From assembly GCA_963556195.1 (NCBI GenBank), contig CAUVYP010000589.1, positions 1 through 64,000 of the forward strand: a DNA stretch of 64,000 nucleotides, in the 5' to 3' direction. Position 1 is the stretch's first letter; each line of letters begins with the position of its first letter. The notes under the pieces were generated by a model that was given only the letters and a program-made list of their open reading frames with translations, was not told the DNA's origin and did no database searches. Position numbers and translations under genes: made by a program. Shown piece after piece: positions 63,987 to 64,000 of this stretch. The stretch is from Sepiola atlantica. Taxonomy: Eukaryota; Mollusca; Cephalopoda; Sepiida; Sepiolidae.

Positions 63987-64000
63987 GTGCGATTTAAAGT
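63987..64000 (+). repeat. Partial H-type monomer at window edge
   Basis: gtgcgatttaaagt shows the H/H' start. The sequence ends before the site that separates H from H'. Confidence 0.85.

Larger units (their letters stand above)
1..64000 (+). repeat. 186-bp satellite DNA array filling the window
   Basis: Every stretch of the window aligns to one 186-bp unit starting gcgcgttttaaag and ending acaaaattta. I count 344 complete monomers and a 14-base remainder. Only two monomers (37759-37945 and 47804-47990) are 187 bp; all others keep the 186-bp period. Orientation never changes. No unique DNA longer than a few bases interrupts the array, so no stretch is left that could hold a normal gene. Arrays like this are known from centromeric and pericentromeric heterochromatin. 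That role is inferred here from size, purity and HOR structure, not shown directly. I do not recognise the family by sequence. Confidence 0.98.
62127..64000 (+). repeat. Domain 3: return to H-R type, with R/K chimeras
   Basis: H (not H') reappears at 62127 and R at 62313. They are followed by alternating G and R/K chimeric monomers. The window ends 14 bases into the next H-type monomer, so how far this domain extends is unknown. Confidence 0.85.

Noticed and set aside
1..64000. CRISPR array
   Set aside because: There are no unique spacers; the full 186-bp unit is repeated, and the repeat is far longer than any CRISPR repeat-spacer unit.
1..64000. Transposon, tRNA or rRNA origin or insertion
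   Set aside because: I saw no terminal repeats, target-site duplications, coding remnants, or tRNA/rRNA-like folds, and no break in the 186-bp period that an insertion would cause.

Overview
The whole 64-kb window is one uninterrupted tandem satellite DNA array. The repeat unit is 186 bp (about 37% G+C by hand count). There are 344 complete monomers plus 14 bases of a 345th, all in the same orientation. I found no gene, RNA gene, transposon, CRISPR array, telomere motif or unique sequence. A homogeneous array of this size with a nucleosome-scale monomer and higher-order repeats (HORs) is typical of eukaryotic centromeric or pericentromeric heterochromatin. CpG is not depleted in the consensus (9 sites against about 6.4 expected), which fits a lightly methylated genome such as that of many invertebrates. 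I do not recognise the monomer family and cannot name the species; centromere identity is inference.

Monomer positions below count from base 1 of the window (phase starting gcgcgttttaaag). Monomers fall into named classes, mostly separated by a box at positions 73-96 around an invariant GCGGA (81-85). A is the consensus. A' has gcacc for gtacc near position 106. G, V and K' carry c, a and g at position 95, where A and K have t. T is G plus a92g. K and R have strongly altered boxes. H and its later form H' differ from the start of the monomer to position 131. I is a monomer with a 'ctat' tail (171-172 changed) that always precedes H or H'. A, A', G, T and V have C at position 74 and a perfect 7-bp dyad (55-61/69-75). 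H, K and R have G there, which cuts the dyad to 5 bp.

Layout: HOR units run from each H to the next I. Unit length varies from 4 to 33 monomers, most often 10-12 (1.9-2.2 kb). Domain 1 (1-32550) uses H followed by R, with one H-G exception at 13579. Domain 2 (32551-62126) uses H' usually followed by G, and adds the classes K', T and V. Domain 3 (62127-64000) returns to H-R and contains R/K chimeric monomers. Above the HOR level there is a two-unit super-repeat at 14323-28272, an exact-looking 2046-bp duplication at 8557-12648, and a 9.86-kb segmental duplication (34783-44641 against 44642-54314) whose copies share many rare variants, including a 1-bp insertion. Local dimeric, trimeric, tetrameric and heptameric sub-arrays occur as well. 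Together they read as a history of unequal exchange, conversion and repeated amplification.

Open frames recur in every monomer because 186 = 3 x 62, so any stop-free frame repeats down the array; I do not annotate them as genes.
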